From the NCBI RefSeq assembly GCF_003123745.1, contig NZ_QETB01000004.1:310001-374000 (forward strand): a stretch of 64,000 bases of DNA, written 5' to 3'. Each line of letters opens with the position of its first letter. Positions within the stretch are counted from its first letter, which is position 1. A program made the position numbers and the translations under genes. This document shows, piece after piece, positions 53,745 through 61,951 of the stretch. The notes beneath the pieces are model-generated. The model was not told the origin of the DNA and did no database searches. It saw nothing but the letters and a program-made list of their open reading frames with translations. The stretch comes from Ancrocorticia populi (GTDB lineage Bacteria > Actinomycetota > Actinomycetes > Actinomycetales > Actinomycetaceae).

Positions 53745-54797
53745 CTAGATCCTGCGCCGCGCCTCGCGAACAATAAGCCACACAAGGTACCCGCCCCCAA
53801 TCACAACCGTCACAACCCCAACGGGCAGCATCGTAGGCAGGAGGTGCTGGGCGCAAAGATCTGCCACAACTAGAAGCATGGCCCCCATGCAGGCAGCGGG
53901 AGCAACAGTCACGCCAGGACTGCGGGTCAGCCGCCGCGCGATCTGTGGCGCAGCGAGGGCTACGAACGCAATGGGCCCGGCGGCCGCCGTGACCACCGCT
54001 GTGAGCGCAACACCTATCACCATGATGGCTAGGCGCACCGGCTCTGCGCGGGTTCCGGTGGCCGCTGCGGCGTCGTCGCCCAACTCTAATTGGCGTAACC
54101 CAGGCCCCAGTGCGGATCCTCCCACCAACAACGCGACGATGAGCAACCCGCCCCACAGGGCTTGTTCCCAACCAATCCCGTTAAGTGACCCCGCACCCCA
54201 CACCGCAGCGCTCAACGCGACTTCAAGCTTGGCGGACTGCATGAGCCACGTGTTGAAAGAGCCGAGCATGGCGGAAACGGCGATCCCAATGATGATGAGG
54301 CGGAAACCTTGCACACCCTGGCGCCATGCGAGCAGGTACACGAGCCCCGCAGTGAGAATTCCGCCGATGAGGGCGCCGCCAGCGCGTTCCAGATACGTCC
54401 CACCCATCAGGATGATCACCACGAGGGCGCCGGTGTAGGCACCCGTGGAGAATCCGATGATGTCCGGGGAAGCTAGCGGGTTTCGGGTGAGCGATTGGAA
54501 CATCGCACCCGCAGCTCCAAGCCCAGCCCCAAAGATGGCTGCCGCAAGTACCCGAGGCAGTCTCCATTCCACCACGACAGTATGAGCAAAACCCGCATCC
54601 GGCGAATTGATGAGCGCTGCCCAAACCTCAGGCAGGCTCAGCGTGTAATCGCCCAGAGCTAGCGAACACGCAGAGGCGATGAGTGTGACGCCGATCAGGA
54701 CCGTGCATACGACCGCACTGCGCATGGACCAGCGAGCCGAGAAGGAGCCGCGGCGCACCAAGACTGAGCGGTAGCCGAAATCAATTGAAGTGCTCAC
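53745..54797 (-). CDS. FecCD-family siderophore permease 2
   Basis: 350 residues, about ten membrane helices, with the conserved LPRVLAAAIFGAGLGAAGAMFQ and GPIAFVALAAPQIAR (coupling segment towards the ATPase). Pairs with the preceding permease. Its GTG start overlaps that gene's stop by 4 nt (GTGA), indicating translational coupling. Confidence 0.93.
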   Translation of the reverse strand: MSTSIDFGYRSVLVRRGSFSARWSMRSAVVCTVLIGVTLIASACSLALGDYTLSLPEVWAALINSPDAGFAHTVVVEWRLPRVLAAAIFGAGLGAAGAMFQSLTRNPLASPDIIGFSTGAYTGALVVIILMGGTYLERAGGALIGGILTAGLVYLLAWRQGVQGFRLIIIGIAVSAMLGSFNTWLMQSAKLEVALSAAVWGAGSLNGIGWEQALWGGLLIVALLVGGSALGPGLRQLELGDDAAAATGTRAEPVRLAIMVIGVALTAVVTAAAGPIAFVALAAPQIARRLTRSPGVTVAPAACMGAMLLVVADLCAQHLLPTMLPVGVVTVVIGGGYLVWLIVREARRRI

Positions 54798-55891
54798 AGT
54801 GCGCTCGCCTTCTTCCTACGCACCAGCACAATGAGGACGGGCGCTCCAATGAAGGACGTCACGATACCTACAGGGAATTCGGCTGGCCATTGGACGATGC
54901 GACCAACGATGTCCGAGGCCAGCATGAGGGAAGGCGCAAGGAGAATGGTGTACAACAGGATCCAACGCTGATCTGGCCCCGTGATCCAGCGAGCAATGTG
55001 AGGAATCATGAGCCCGATGAACCCGATCGGCCCCGCGACGGCCGTGGCCCCACCAGCGAGCAGCGTGACGGCCAGAACCACGAGAACCCGAACGAGGGCA
55101 ACGTTCGTACCAAGTGATCGCGCCAGATCATCCCCGAGTGCGATGGCGTTGAGCGAAGAGGCCGCGATAACGGCGAGTACTAGCCCCGCCCCGAGGAAGG
55201 GAAGTACAGGAACAAGCACGTCCCAGCCGCGATTAACAATGCTGCCCACGTTCCAGTAGCGCATTTCGTTGAACGCCTTGGGGTCCAGCAGAGTCATGGC
55301 GCTCACGAGTCCGCTCAAGACGGCACTCAGGGCCACCCCCGCCAAGGTGAGCTTGGCCGGATCCGTACCGCCTCTACCCGCTGATCCCACAAGGTACACG
55401 GCCACGGTCACCACCAGAGCTCCCGCAAAGGCCAGCCACACCTGCCCGTTGATCGTCGTGACCCCAAATACCGCTACGCCCAGCGCAACAAAGAAGGAGG
55501 CTCCCGCGTTCACCCCAAGAATCCCTGGGTCAGCCAGTGGATTGCGGGTCAGGGCCTGAATGAGCGCTCCGGACACCCCTAGCGCAACACCCACGCATAG
55601 CCCAACGACTGTGCGGGGTACGCGAAGGCCCCAAATAACGTGGGCATTGTTCGGGTCTGAACCCGGGCCCAGCGCCTCCAGAACATCGCTGATCGGGATA
55701 GATTTGGCGCCGATGGCCACACTGAGAACGACGAGCGCGGCCAACCCGATAACAACGATGGGCAGCATGAGGACCCGGCGGTGAGCCGGCACATGCTTGC
55801 GTGGTAAGCCAACGGGTTCAACAGCATTTGGCGTTGCCGTCTGCGCTCCGTTCGGGCCCTTGAATCCGATGCCCTCATTCGATAATGTCAC
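54794..55891 (-). CDS. FecCD-family siderophore permease 1
   Basis: 365 residues, about ten helices after a hydrophilic N-terminus of about 35. Family motifs VPRTVVGLCVGVALGVSGA, NPLADPGILG and GPIGFIGLMIPHIAR. First gene of the leftward importer operon. GTG start without ribosome site; TACCCT lies 7 nt upstream, so the message is probably leaderless and its -10 lies inside the putative iron box. Confidence 0.93.
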   Translation of the reverse strand: MTLSNEGIGFKGPNGAQTATPNAVEPVGLPRKHVPAHRRVLMLPIVVIGLAALVVLSVAIGAKSIPISDVLEALGPGSDPNNAHVIWGLRVPRTVVGLCVGVALGVSGALIQALTRNPLADPGILGVNAGASFFVALGVAVFGVTTINGQVWLAFAGALVVTVAVYLVGSAGRGGTDPAKLTLAGVALSAVLSGLVSAMTLLDPKAFNEMRYWNVGSIVNRGWDVLVPVLPFLGAGLVLAVIAASSLNAIALGDDLARSLGTNVALVRVLVVLAVTLLAGGATAVAGPIGFIGLMIPHIARWITGPDQRWILLYTILLAPSLMLASDIVGRIVQWPAEFPVGIVTSFIGAPVLIVLVRRKKASAL

Positions 55892-55895
55892 GCAA

Positions 55896-55911
55896 GACAG
55901 GGTACCCTAAC
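55896..55911. promoter_or_regulatory. Putative iron-regulator box between permease and binding-protein genes
   Basis: On the minus strand GTTAGG-GTAC-CCTGTC; core AGGGTACCCT is a perfect palindrome. It covers the likely -10 of the permease operon and lies about 50 bp before the divergent binding-protein gene, so one repressor could control both. Same architecture as the site before the DUF2218 gene. Confidence 0.6.
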
Positions 55912-55958
55912 TCCGTCCTTGCTCTCAGAGTTAAGTCCTATGACGAATGGATCTTTTC

Positions 55959-56951
55959 ATGCGTTTACGCGCTATCTCCGCCGCAATACTGGCCACTACG
56001 GCGTTGTCCCTTGCCGGTTGTTCCTCCTCGGACAGCGGCAATTCAAACGAAACGAGCACGCCCACCGCAGCCTCCGGTGACGCTTATCCCGTGAGCATCG
56101 ACACAAAGTTCGGTTCGGTAGAGATTACGGAACAGCCACAGCGCATTGTTGCCCTGGGGTGGGGAGATGCCGAACTCGCGCTCGCGTTTGGCGCTCAGCC
56201 CGTCGGGGCATCGGACTGGCTAGAGTTTGGTGGCGAAGGTGTGGGCCCGTGGGCTGAGGGACTCTATGATGAGGCACCCGAAATCATCGGTACCCTCGAT
56301 CCTTCTTATGAGGCAATCGCGGAACTCGAGCCCGATCTGATCCTTGATGTACGCAGCTCCGGTGATCAGGAGCGTTACGATCGCCTTTCCAGCATCGCCA
56401 CTACAGTGGGCGTTCCCGAAGGTGGCGATTCATGGCTCGCAACCCGTGACCAGCAGGTTGAGATGATCTCCTCCGCTCTTGGGCAGCCGGAAGAGGGCCA
56501 AGCTCTACTCGACGACCTGGCCCAGACATTCACCGATGCGAAGGAAGCCCACCCCGAGTGGGAGGGCAAGACGATCACTGTTGCCACACGTACCAGCGAG
56601 GGCTGGGGCGCATACGTCAATGACGGCCGCGTAGATTTCTTCGAGAATCTCGGATTCGAGCAGAATCCCACACTGTTGGATCTCCCAGTGAATGACAATG
56701 GGTGGAGTGTCTCCGTTTCCGGCGAGGAGCTTGAGCTGCTGGACGCTGACCTCCTCGTTGGCTTCCCCATCTACATCGATAAGACCGAGATTACTGAGGA
56801 TGCGGGATGGCAGATGATTCCCGCCGTCGAAGATGGACGTTCGATCGTGATTGACGGTGACCTTTCCACCGCCTTCTCGCTGGGCACCCCAGCATCGCTC
56901 GAGTATGCGTTGGATGAATTCACACCGCTGATCGAGGATGCAGTTCAGTAG
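55959..56951 (+). CDS. Iron-siderophore substrate-binding lipoprotein
   Basis: Extracytoplasmic FepB/FhuD-type binding protein, about 330 residues. Lipoprotein signal LATTALSLAGC with lipidated Cys at about 21, a Ser/Thr-rich linker, then the two-lobed fold with RIVALGWGDAELALAFG and IAELEPDLILDVR. The start was chosen so that MRLR begins the signal; an ATG four codons upstream (55947) is also possible. Divergent from the permeases and followed 32 bp later by the siderophore-interacting protein. Confidence 0.92.
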   Translation: MRLRAISAAILATTALSLAGCSSSDSGNSNETSTPTAASGDAYPVSIDTKFGSVEITEQPQRIVALGWGDAELALAFGAQPVGASDWLEFGGEGVGPWAEGLYDEAPEIIGTLDPSYEAIAELEPDLILDVRSSGDQERYDRLSSIATTVGVPEGGDSWLATRDQQVEMISSALGQPEEGQALLDDLAQTFTDAKEAHPEWEGKTITVATRTSEGWGAYVNDGRVDFFENLGFEQNPTLLDLPVNDNGWSVSVSGEELELLDADLLVGFPIYIDKTEITEDAGWQMIPAVEDGRSIVIDGDLSTAFSLGTPASLEYALDEFTPLIEDAVQ

Positions 56952-56983
56952 TACAGAAACAAGCCGGATATCAGAAGAAGCCT

Positions 56984-57772
56984 ATGACTCAACACGCCGA
57001 ACAGATCACGCCCAGGAAGCCTCAGCAGGCCAGTGTGCGCAAGTTTCGCGTCTATGAATCACGGAGGATCTCTCCCTCCTTTCAGCGAGTCACTATCCAA
57101 AGCACAGATCCCGAATTCGATCAGGAGTTCACCTACTTCGGATTCGATCACTGGTTCCGGTTGTTTTTCGCTGCTGGTTCCAGTCCTCTTGAGTTGCCCT
57201 ATGGCGGCCTTGACGGCTGGTACCAGCGGCTCACCGCACTAGAACACCCTCCAATCGTCCGTAACTACACGATCCGTGAGGCGCGCAAATCTGGCTCCAC
57301 TTGGCAGTTCGACGTTGACTTCGTGCTTCACCGCGGACAATCGGGGCAGGTAGAGGGCGAGGCCGCCCGCTGGGCACTTCGCACCAAGCCCGGCGACGAA
57401 CTCGGCTTCCTCGATCAGGGCTGCATCTTTAGTACACACGGCCGATCCCCTCTCCTCCTCGTGTCTGACGAGACGGGGCTACCCGGCGCCGAGGGGATCC
57501 TGCACAGCCTCGATCCCAACAACACGCAGTGTATTTTGGAAGTTCCTCAGCCCGGCGACGTCCGCGGACTCCCTATCGACCCCATCTGGGTATTCCGGAA
57601 CGGACGGTCGGGGCAGGCAGCTCTTGAGGCGCTGCGCAGCATCACGCTCGATCCTGAGTCCGATGCATACATCGTTGGGGAGAGCGATTTCGTCCTTGCC
57701 GCCCGGCAGATCTGCCTGAAGGATGGCTTGCGAAAGAACCGTATCGACTTTTGTGGCTACTGGCGCAAGTAA
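56984..57772 (+). CDS. Siderophore-interacting protein (FAD-dependent ferric reductase)
   Basis: Releases iron from imported ferric siderophores by NAD(P)H-dependent reduction (ViuB/SIP family). 262 residues: FAD domain with FDHWFRLFF and RNYTIREARK, then the NAD(P) domain with LVSDETGLPGAEGIL and a C-terminal FCGYWRK. Same strand and 32 bp behind the binding protein, so probably co-transcribed. Confidence 0.93.
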   Translation: MTQHAEQITPRKPQQASVRKFRVYESRRISPSFQRVTIQSTDPEFDQEFTYFGFDHWFRLFFAAGSSPLELPYGGLDGWYQRLTALEHPPIVRNYTIREARKSGSTWQFDVDFVLHRGQSGQVEGEAARWALRTKPGDELGFLDQGCIFSTHGRSPLLLVSDETGLPGAEGILHSLDPNNTQCILEVPQPGDVRGLPIDPIWVFRNGRSGQAALEALRSITLDPESDAYIVGESDFVLAARQICLKDGLRKNRIDFCGYWRK

Positions 57773-57907
57773 TCGCAGCGCCTTCTCCACTTCTCCCGGA
57801 ACAGCGTCAACTCTCAGAGGAGGATTGTTTTCAACAACGACGACGTTTCCTCACGTACGCTCCACGTCTCGTGGCCTCCCGTCACGCCCGTAAAACCCGT
57901 CCGGAGG

Positions 57908-59287
57908 TTAACCGATCCGGTTCCGCTTGGCCACCGGAGTGAACGTCATGGCGATTGACGCCAGAAGCGTGCCCGTCAAGAACACGAACATCGCGGGAAC
58001 TACCCCGATAGCGCCCGCCAACAGCCCGGCAGAAACCGAACCGATCGGCATCACGCCCCATACGGCAAACCGGAAGGTGGCGTTCAGGCGCCCGAGCAGC
58101 GGCTTGGGGCAAATCCGCTGGCGCAGGCTGAGTTGAACGATGTTGTAAACGGTTTGGAACAAGGACTGAACAAACCCCACGCACACCAGCACGATCCATC
58201 CATGTGCCCCCGCCATCGCCGCAAACGGCAGGCCGAAATTAACAAGGCTCGCGATGATACTGAAGGCCGCAATTGTGTGGCCATCCCCGAGGCGCCGCAC
58301 CACCCGACGATTGATCCCGGCACCGATCAGTCCGCCAACAGCCCCGAAGGATAGAAGAGTCCCGAGCGTCTGAGCGTCCAGCCCCATATCACGTAGTGCC
58401 AGTACCGGCAGCAGCGTGAAGACGCCCTGACCGAACAGGGCGTTGCAAGCGATGCACAGGAATAGCGGGCCCAGAAGCGGTTCGTTCTTCACGTAGCTAA
58501 TGCCGTCACGGACTTGGTGCCATAGCACCGTATCCTTGGGCGCTGCGGGTTTCGGCTCCGTCCCGGGTATCGAAGCGATGGCCGCCGCCGAAAAGCCAAG
58601 GGTCCCCACGGTCAGCCCAAACGTCACAGGGGCGCTAAATACTCCGATAAGCCAGCCGGCAAGCCCTGGACCACCTACACGCGCAACCTGGAAGGATGCC
58701 TCTAGGCGCCCATTCGCCTGACCAATCTGGCGATTATGCACGATAGACGGCACTAGCGATTGATAGGCAACATCGAAAAAGACTGTCCCAAACCCGAAAA
58801 CTGTCACCACGATCATCATGTGGTAGATCGTCAGCGCATCCATCGCCCACGCAATCGGGATGGAGGCAAGGGCCACCATGCGCACCAGATCGGCTACGAT
58901 CATCGTCCGCCGCTTCCGCCACCGATCCACCCATGCACCGGCAGGTAGTCCGATCAGGAGGAATGCAAGTGTTTGGAGGCCGTTGAGTAACCCAACCTGC
59001 CCCTCTGTGGCATGCAGCACTACGATAGCCGTGGTGGACGTCGCGAGCCCGGCAACCTGGAAGCCGAATTGACTCGCCGTTTCCCCGACCCACAAGAAGT
59101 TGAAGGCGCGGTTGCGGTTGAGTGATTCGGGTGGCTCGATTAGACCGCCCACATCAGACTTTGCGGTGCCGTCCGCGCCTCCACTAACACCAACAGCTCC
59201 CGCGGAACCACTCAGCGCAATCGGCGCAACCTCGGTTTCGGGGGTGTCAATGGGCGCACGGAACTGATCTCGGGTATTTGACGGCAC
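57908..59287 (-). CDS. MFS exporter, EntS/MdfA-like
   Basis: 459 residues, twelve helices after a polar N-terminus of about 55. Motifs FNFLWVGETASQFGFQVAGLA and GLPAGAWVDRWRKRRTMI (MFS motif A) match the EntS/enterobactin-exporter-like DHA3 branch. Placed next to the siderophore genes it may export or recycle siderophore, but no siderophore synthesis genes are present here. GTG start with TAAGAT exactly 6 nt upstream: probable leaderless transcript. Confidence 0.87.
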   Translation of the reverse strand: MPSNTRDQFRAPIDTPETEVAPIALSGSAGAVGVSGGADGTAKSDVGGLIEPPESLNRNRAFNFLWVGETASQFGFQVAGLATSTTAIVVLHATEGQVGLLNGLQTLAFLLIGLPAGAWVDRWRKRRTMIVADLVRMVALASIPIAWAMDALTIYHMMIVVTVFGFGTVFFDVAYQSLVPSIVHNRQIGQANGRLEASFQVARVGGPGLAGWLIGVFSAPVTFGLTVGTLGFSAAAIASIPGTEPKPAAPKDTVLWHQVRDGISYVKNEPLLGPLFLCIACNALFGQGVFTLLPVLALRDMGLDAQTLGTLLSFGAVGGLIGAGINRRVVRRLGDGHTIAAFSIIASLVNFGLPFAAMAGAHGWIVLVCVGFVQSLFQTVYNIVQLSLRQRICPKPLLGRLNATFRFAVWGVMPIGSVSAGLLAGAIGVVPAMFVFLTGTLLASIAMTFTPVAKRNRIG

Positions 59288-59376
59288 GCACTTATCTTAC
59301 TCTCGGGAGCTTCCAGATTCCCGGCCGCTCCTGAGAATACTCTCACGCTCCACGCCCGCCCAGATACAATGGAGGC

Positions 59377-60252
59377 ATGCCAAAGCTAGACGAAACTGCA
59401 CTTGTTTTTGAGGGCGGCGGAATGCGCGCGAGCGGCACCTCACCCGTGGTCGTATCCCTGATTAAAGACAACATCGTGTTCCCCCACGTGTCCGGAATCT
59501 CGGCAGGTTCCTCAAATTCCATTAATTACATGGGCGGCGATGTCCAGCGTTCCAAAGAATGCTGGGTAGATTTCTTAGGTAGCCCCCAGATCGGCGGCCT
59601 CAACACGTTCGTCAAGGGCGAGGGCTACTTCAATGCCGAATACATCTACGAAACGGCAACGTCCCCGGGCCAAGCCCTGTCTTACAACTACGAGGCGTTC
59701 CAAAACCATCCGGCGAACCTTCGCATTGGCGCCTATCGAGTAAGTGATGGCAAGGAGCAGTACTGGGATAAGGCTTCGATGCGAAGCCAAACTGACCTCA
59801 TGCAGAAGGTCCGCGCCTCCTCCACGATGCCCGGCCTCATGCTCCCGATCGAGGTGGACGGCGAACTCTACATGGACGGCGCCCTCGGCCCCTCAGGCGG
59901 CATTCACCTGGATGCAGCGATGGGTGATGGCTACGAGAACTTCGTCGTCGTCATGACTCGTCCCCGCTCGTACCGGAAATCGGCGCCAAGGCGCCCAGAG
60001 TTCTTCCGGCGATACTTCCGCGAGTACCCCACGGTGGCCGAAGGCCTCATCAACCGCTGGCACCACTACAATCGCACGCGTGACCGCCTGTTCGAGCTGG
60101 AGCGCGAGGGCCGGGCGTGGCTGTACTTCCCGGATAAAATGATGGTGTCCAACCACGAAAAGAACGTGGCGAAGCTTCAGGCCAACTACAACGCCGGCGA
60201 GGCCCAGATCGCACGCATGTGGCCAGACCTCATGCGGTTCCTAGAGCTCTAG
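59377..60252 (+). CDS. Patatin-like phospholipase
   Basis: Serine acyl hydrolase of 291 residues. Oxyanion segment EGGGMRASG, nucleophile elbow GISAGSSN (GxSxG) and catalytic Asp in YMDGALGPSGG, so the Ser-Asp dyad is complete. No signal peptide or membrane helix: cytoplasmic or peripheral. Substrate unknown. TACAAT lies 6 nt before the ATG, and those 6 nt are GGAGGC, so a promoter -10 and a ribosome-site-like hexamer are adjacent. Confidence 0.9.
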   Translation: MPKLDETALVFEGGGMRASGTSPVVVSLIKDNIVFPHVSGISAGSSNSINYMGGDVQRSKECWVDFLGSPQIGGLNTFVKGEGYFNAEYIYETATSPGQALSYNYEAFQNHPANLRIGAYRVSDGKEQYWDKASMRSQTDLMQKVRASSTMPGLMLPIEVDGELYMDGALGPSGGIHLDAAMGDGYENFVVVMTRPRSYRKSAPRRPEFFRRYFREYPTVAEGLINRWHHYNRTRDRLFELEREGRAWLYFPDKMMVSNHEKNVAKLQANYNAGEAQIARMWPDLMRFLEL

Positions 60253-60267
60253 CCCGCACGCCCTGCA

Positions 60268-61161
60268 CTAAACGGATGCCCCCGCCACCTTTTCAGTGAG
60301 TGTGAAACCCGCGGATTGGAATACGTCCCGGATATGGTCTTGCGTGGGCAGCAACTCGGTTCTCACTCGCTTGGCACCCTCGCTACGCAGCCGTTCCCCG
60401 AGCGCAATGAGAGCCCCACGCGAATACGAATGCCCGCGGTAGGGCCGGTAGATGTAGAGCCGCCAGAGTTTCGCGTTGCTCCCGTCAATTTCCGCCCAAA
60501 TTCCGCCTACCACCTGCGTGTCCGTGCAGATCGCGAATACCTCGTGGCCGGGGGTTGAGACACCGTCGTAGAGCGTGCGCCGCATGGTTTGTTCGGCGTC
60601 CTTACGTAGTTCCTCGGGAGACCTTTTTAGATCGACGACGGCCCTATGCCTCCCCCACGATTCACATATCGCATCAGCGAATTCGCCCAACTCCCCCGCG
60701 CTCATAGAGCGCAGGAATACATCGGTGCGAACGAGTGGCTCCTGCCCTTCCTCTTGCAGGCCGCCAAGGAGCCGAACTTGCGCGGTGAGGTAATGGTTGA
60801 TTTCCCGTAGGTTCAGGGCATCGAAAAACTCGTGGCTATCCCCGTTCGAGAACCGGCGGACCAGAATCTCTTTGCCGCCCGTCACCGCAGCCAAGGCATC
60901 GATCCACGGCTCAACGGGAGGCTGAACGTTAACTTCCACGAGGGTGTCATCGATCCAGAGCCACTGATCAAGTTCGTCGGTCACGAAGATCTTCGAGTTG
61001 CACGGCGTGCCCACTCGGAACCTGCTGAGCTGGCTGTCCTTAAATGACTCTTCCGACGATGGCCGCAGGGAACCGGAATCAAGCCGAATACGCGCCATAT
61101 GATCGACTATTCGAGGTGCCAGCTGTGCCACCTCGATTGGAGTGATCTCCCGTATTCCCAT
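60268..61161 (-). CDS. GNAT-family N-acetyltransferase
   Basis: 297 residues. The C-terminal half is the GNAT fold with acetyl-CoA motif region (RLYIYRPYRGHSYSRGALIALGERL) and the final strand FQSAGFTLTEKV. The N-terminal half (about 1-130) is less conserved and may be a degenerate second GNAT domain. Convergent with the patatin gene, 15 bp apart. TATCCT lies 6 nt before the ATG, the intervening TGAGGG giving a mixed leaderless/ribosome-site look. Acceptor unknown. Confidence 0.82.
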   Translation of the reverse strand: MGIREITPIEVAQLAPRIVDHMARIRLDSGSLRPSSEESFKDSQLSRFRVGTPCNSKIFVTDELDQWLWIDDTLVEVNVQPPVEPWIDALAAVTGGKEILVRRFSNGDSHEFFDALNLREINHYLTAQVRLLGGLQEEGQEPLVRTDVFLRSMSAGELGEFADAICESWGRHRAVVDLKRSPEELRKDAEQTMRRTLYDGVSTPGHEVFAICTDTQVVGGIWAEIDGSNAKLWRLYIYRPYRGHSYSRGALIALGERLRSEGAKRVRTELLPTQDHIRDVFQSAGFTLTEKVAGASV

Positions 61162-61300
61162 CCCTCAAGGATACGGGACTAAGGTCTGACGGGGCGAGTT
61201 TCGCCAGATTTTCATCCGGTCGGCCCGAGGCTGGCAATTTTCCCAGCAGCTAGACGATTTCCCCTAGCTCTGCATCCACTCATCGCCGCGTAGCGGACAA

Positions 61301-61951
61301 TTATGTAATGCGGCCGTCCCGCATGTAGACCACGCGGTCCGCCACCGTTTCTGCCTCGTCATGATCATGAGTCACGTACACCGCGCTCGAATCTGCCGCG
61401 GTAATGATCTCGCGTAGCTCCACCGCCAGCTGTTCGCGCAGCTCGCGGTCCAACGCCGAAAGGGGCTCGTCTAAGAGCAGTAGGCCAGTGCGGCGGGCGA
61501 GCGAACGTGCCAACGCTACTCGCTGGGCTTGGCCACCCGAGAGCGTGGTGATGGCTCGATCGCCGTAATCCGGAAGGCCTACGAGGTCCAGCCAGTAGGC
61601 CACTTCCTCGCGGATCTGGGTACGTGACCTGCCGGTGTGTTCCAAGCCGTATGCGACGTTCCCGGAAACCGTTCGGTGAGGGAAGAGCTGGCCGTCCTGG
61701 AAGACCATGCCGCAGCCGCGCTTATGGGTGGGAACACCCGCCATATCCTGGTCCCCGATGAAGACCTGTCCCGCGGTCACAGCCTCCAGGCCAGCCACAC
61801 CCCTCAAGAGAGAGGACTTGCCCGAGCCGGATGGGCCAAGGAGCGCCACGATCTCCCCGGGCGAGACGTGAAGATCTACGCCGCGTAGGGCCACATACCC
61901 GTCTTGATACGTTACGGTCACGTTCTTTAGCTCAAGTGCGTAAGGGCTCAT
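61301..61951 (-). CDS. thiQ: Thiamine-type ABC importer ATP-binding protein
   Basis: 216-residue minimal importer ATPase. Walker A GPSGSGKSS, signature LSGGQAQRVA, Walker B LLLLDEPLSALD, switch His in YVTHDHDEA. No regulatory C-terminal domain, as for ThiQ and unlike FbpC/PotA. Overlaps the permease stop by 4 nt. Assignment to thiamine follows the adjacent binding protein. Confidence 0.85.
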   Translation of the reverse strand: MSPYALELKNVTVTYQDGYVALRGVDLHVSPGEIVALLGPSGSGKSSLLRGVAGLEAVTAGQVFIGDQDMAGVPTHKRGCGMVFQDGQLFPHRTVSGNVAYGLEHTGRSRTQIREEVAYWLDLVGLPDYGDRAITTLSGGQAQRVALARSLARRTGLLLLDEPLSALDRELREQLAVELREIITAADSSAVYVTHDHDEAETVADRVVYMRDGRIT

